From the NCBI GenBank assembly GCA_018057635.1, contig JAGPDJ010000176.1, positions 1 to 5,852 of the forward strand: a stretch of 5,852 nt of DNA, written 5' to 3'. Below, piece after piece: positions 5,218-5,852 of this stretch. This stretch comes from Ferruginibacter sp. GTDB taxonomy: Bacteria; Bacteroidota; Bacteroidia; Chitinophagales; Chitinophagaceae. The notes under the pieces were generated by a model. That model made no database searches. It saw nothing but the letters and a program-made list of their open reading frames with translations, and was not told where the DNA came from. Each line of letters starts with the position of its first letter. Position 1 is the stretch's first letter. A program made the position numbers and the translations under genes.

Positions 5218-5852
5218 ATGAATAAAGTTGAATACATATTTTCACATGGTACTGTAAACTGCCTCTTTGATGAACAGTTTAATGAAACATCCATCGGTTG
5301 TAATAAAGAACAGGTTATTGTAATTACTGATGATCATGTATTAAACCTGCATGCTGAAAAACTGGAAGGATTCCGGGTAATTTCCATAAAGCCGGGAGAG
5401 CATAATAAAACACAGGCAACTGTTGATGACATCATCCGGCAATTGCTGAAAATGGAAGCTGGAAAAGAAACCATGATTATAGGAATGGGGGGTGGGGTAG
5501 TTACAGATATTGCAGGTTATGTGTCTTCTGTTTACAAAAGAGGAACCCGGTTGGGCCTGGTACCTACCACAATTTTGGGAATGGTAGATGCTGCTATTGG
5601 GGGTAAGAATGGTGTAGATGTGGGGATTTATAAAAACATGGTAGGCACGGTGTATCAACCCGGATTTATATTATTTGATTACAGTTTTTTACAAACCTTG
5701 CCTGTAGATGAATGGATAAACGGATTTGCAGAGATCATTAAGCATGCATGTATAAAAGATAAGCTGCTTTTCTATATGCTGGAAAAATATACATTGCAAG
5801 AAATTCAGGCAACCAGCACACTGCTTGCTTCATTGATTGAGCAGAATGTAGC
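5218..5852 (+). CDS. aroB: 3-dehydroquinate synthase, N-terminal part (runs off the window)
   Basis: An open frame from ATG at 5218 through the last base, 211 complete codons; the usual length is about 350, so the C-terminal third or more is missing. AroB converts DAHP to 3-dehydroquinate with NAD+ and a divalent metal, directly after the DAHP synthase encoded upstream. Visible motifs are GMGGGVVTDIAGY (89-101, NAD binding), VPTTILGMVDAAIGGKNGVD (115-134), KNMVGTVYQP (139-148) and GFAEIIKHACIKD (169-181), in which Glu172 is the expected first metal ligand. The other two metal-binding His residues would lie beyond the window. The ATG at 5218 directly precedes the first expected strand, and no SD sequence is seen. 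The gene is 177 bp after the upstream stop, across the heptamer repeats, so it may be co-transcribed or have its own promoter. Confidence 0.94.
   Translation, partial: MNKVEYIFSHGTVNCLFDEQFNETSIGCNKEQVIVITDDHVLNLHAEKLEGFRVISIKPGEHNKTQATVDDIIRQLLKMEAGKETMIIGMGGGVVTDIAGYVSSVYKRGTRLGLVPTTILGMVDAAIGGKNGVDVGIYKNMVGTVYQPGFILFDYSFLQTLPVDEWINGFAEIIKHACIKDKLLFYMLEKYTLQEIQATSTLLASLIEQNV

Noticed and set aside
5112..5658. Minus-strand open frames over the aroB start and body
   Set aside because: The plus strand encodes unmistakable AroB motifs throughout, and the antisense products resemble nothing recognisable.

Overview
The window looks like a chromosomal segment of a Bacteroidota bacterium, most likely a Chitinophagales/Sphingobacteriia-type genome. 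The evidence is moderately low GC, A-rich start regions without clear Shine-Dalgarno sequences, a possible TTTG/TAnnTTTG-type promoter, a DAHP synthase fused to a C-terminal chorismate mutase, and the HPMWGTE variant in prephenate dehydrogenase. This placement is inferred from protein character, not from a database search.

Layout. At the left edge (1-208, +) is the C-terminal end of a fructose-6-phosphate aldolase/transaldolase-like protein. It converges on a two-gene minus-strand operon: an ECF sigma factor (1924-1358, GTG start) followed, with a one-base TAATG overlap, by a membrane-anchored protein (1358-237). That protein joins an anti-sigma-like cytoplasmic N-terminus, one transmembrane helix, a coiled coil and a complete His-Asp-Ser trypsin-like protease domain. 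Diverging from the sigma gene is a tiny Thr-rich lipoprotein (2061-2273, +) that ends at a strong intrinsic terminator (2348-2383). The divergent intergenic region carries an inverted GTAACCC pair.

The right half is an aromatic amino acid cluster on the plus strand: tyrA (2564-3403), a GNAT acetyltransferase (3464-3907), a bifunctional DAHP synthase/chorismate mutase (3970-5040), a block of heptanucleotide tandem repeats (5028-5116), and the 5' part of aroB (5218 to the window end). DAHP synthase and AroB are the first two steps of the shikimate pathway. Chorismate mutase and TyrA make the last committed steps to tyrosine.

The most interesting element is upstream of tyrA. A 19-codon ORF (2419-2478) encodes MKENYTYILNYYYPGNQPG, with five Tyr codons, three of them consecutive. 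It is followed by a perfect 10-bp terminator hairpin (2520-2545) ending 18 nt before the tyrA ATG. The segment CCGGGAT at the end of the leader ORF is identical to part of the terminator's 3' arm, so it can pair with the 5' arm as an antiterminator. It can also pair with the bases just after the Tyr codons. These are the parts of a classical ribosome-mediated attenuator that senses tyrosine (charged tRNA-Tyr) and would control tyrosine synthesis genes. It is deduced from sequence only.
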